This document shows, one piece after another, positions 39,234 to 39,810 of a stretch of 39,810 nt of DNA (positions are counted from its first letter, which is position 1; every line of letters starts with the position of its first letter). A program made the translations under genes and the position numbers. The notes beneath the pieces were generated by a model that was given only the letters and a program-made list of their open reading frames with translations, was not told the DNA's origin and searched no databases. Origin of the DNA: Candidatus Moraniibacteriota bacterium (lineage in GTDB: Bacteria; Patescibacteriota; Minisyncoccia; Moranbacterales; UBA2206); NCBI GenBank assembly GCA_030679985.1, contig JAUXSI010000045.1, forward strand, positions 1 to 39,810, read 5' to 3'.

Positions 39234-39810
39234 TTAACGGAAAATTTCTTTTTCAAACATCTTTATAGCATCCGTCCAGGCGACAGCGGCAAATGACCCC
39301 AACGGGCAAAATGTCGTGTTTGAAAGCGTCCATAAAATATCTTCGATATTATTCCGGTCGCGCTCTTCCAGATCATTATTTTTGAGACGCTTGGCTATTT
39401 CCCGCATCCGATACGTCCCTTCCCGGCAGGGTATGCATTTTCCGCAGGATTCGCGATGAAAAAAATCCGCCCAGGAGAAAAGAAGGTTTTTGATATCGGT
39501 CATTTTATCGACCACAAGAATCGACCCGGCGCCAATCGGGTATTCAGAATTGCCATAAACGAAAGGCTGGTCCAGTTTTCCCCGCGGCATCAGGCGTCCG
39601 GACGCTCCTCCGATTTGCGCGAACCAGAATTCTTTTCCGTCTTCCAAACCCGCGCCATACAAAGAGTTAAAAATCAGTTCTTCGGCCGAAGTTCCCAGCG
39701 GAGCTTCGAAAATTCCTTTATTTTTCACCGCCCCCTCGAGCAAAAACAATTTTGTTCCCGGCGAAATGCTTGATCCGATTTTGGAATACACGCCGGCGCC
39801 GCGCCTTATG
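39234..39810 (-). CDS. NuoF/HydB-like flavoprotein subunit, truncated by the right edge
   Basis: HRESCGKCIPCREGTYRM (4Fe-4S) and TTFCPLGSFAA; frame open to the window end. Confidence 0.87.
   Translation of the reverse strand, partial: IRRGAGVYSKIGSSISPGTKLFLLEGAVKNKGIFEAPLGTSAEELIFNSLYGAGLEDGKEFWFAQIGGASGRLMPRGKLDQPFVYGNSEYPIGAGSILVVDKMTDIKNLLFSWADFFHRESCGKCIPCREGTYRMREIAKRLKNNDLEERDRNNIEDILWTLSNTTFCPLGSFAAVAWTDAIKMFEKEIFR

Overview
The window looks like chromosome from a Patescibacteria/CPR-like bacterium (inferred from gene content and rRNA style; not tested by phylogeny). Most genes are on the minus strand. From left to right it contains: the 3' end of a plus-strand gene; two lytic-transglycosylase-like secreted proteins; rplY (L25/CTC); rodA; a 5S-23S rRNA unit with no 16S attached; a CoaE-like kinase; rplA-rplK-nusG-secE; gyrB; three consecutive secreted proteins with Lys-rich C-termini (one beta-propeller-like, one IPT/TIG-like); an accessory block (SDR, two creatininase-family paralogs, two NUDIX paralogs, a patatin, a UbiA-like membrane protein, a cytidine-deaminase-like protein); rlmN; an APH-family kinase; a GT4-GT4-(alpha/alpha)-GH130 glycan cluster; three tRNAs (Asp, Met, initiator Met); glnA; and an [FeFe] hydrogenase with a NuoF/HydB-like partner running off the right edge. 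The observations I rate highest are: (i) the leader of the 23S-5S transcript, with a consensus promoter, a 13-codon uORF and mutually exclusive antiterminator/terminator arms, which resembles a translation-coupled attenuator in front of rRNA; (ii) a ~186-nt capped insertion in 23S, near E. coli H79 by my alignment; (iii) three long intergenic imperfect hairpins built from degenerate word repeats; (iv) a palindromic repeat sitting at the stop codons of three genes, one of which abuts a truncated cupin remnant; (v) mosaic, gene-conversion-like identity between the creatininase paralogs. All were read by eye; no folding, HMM or database search was run.
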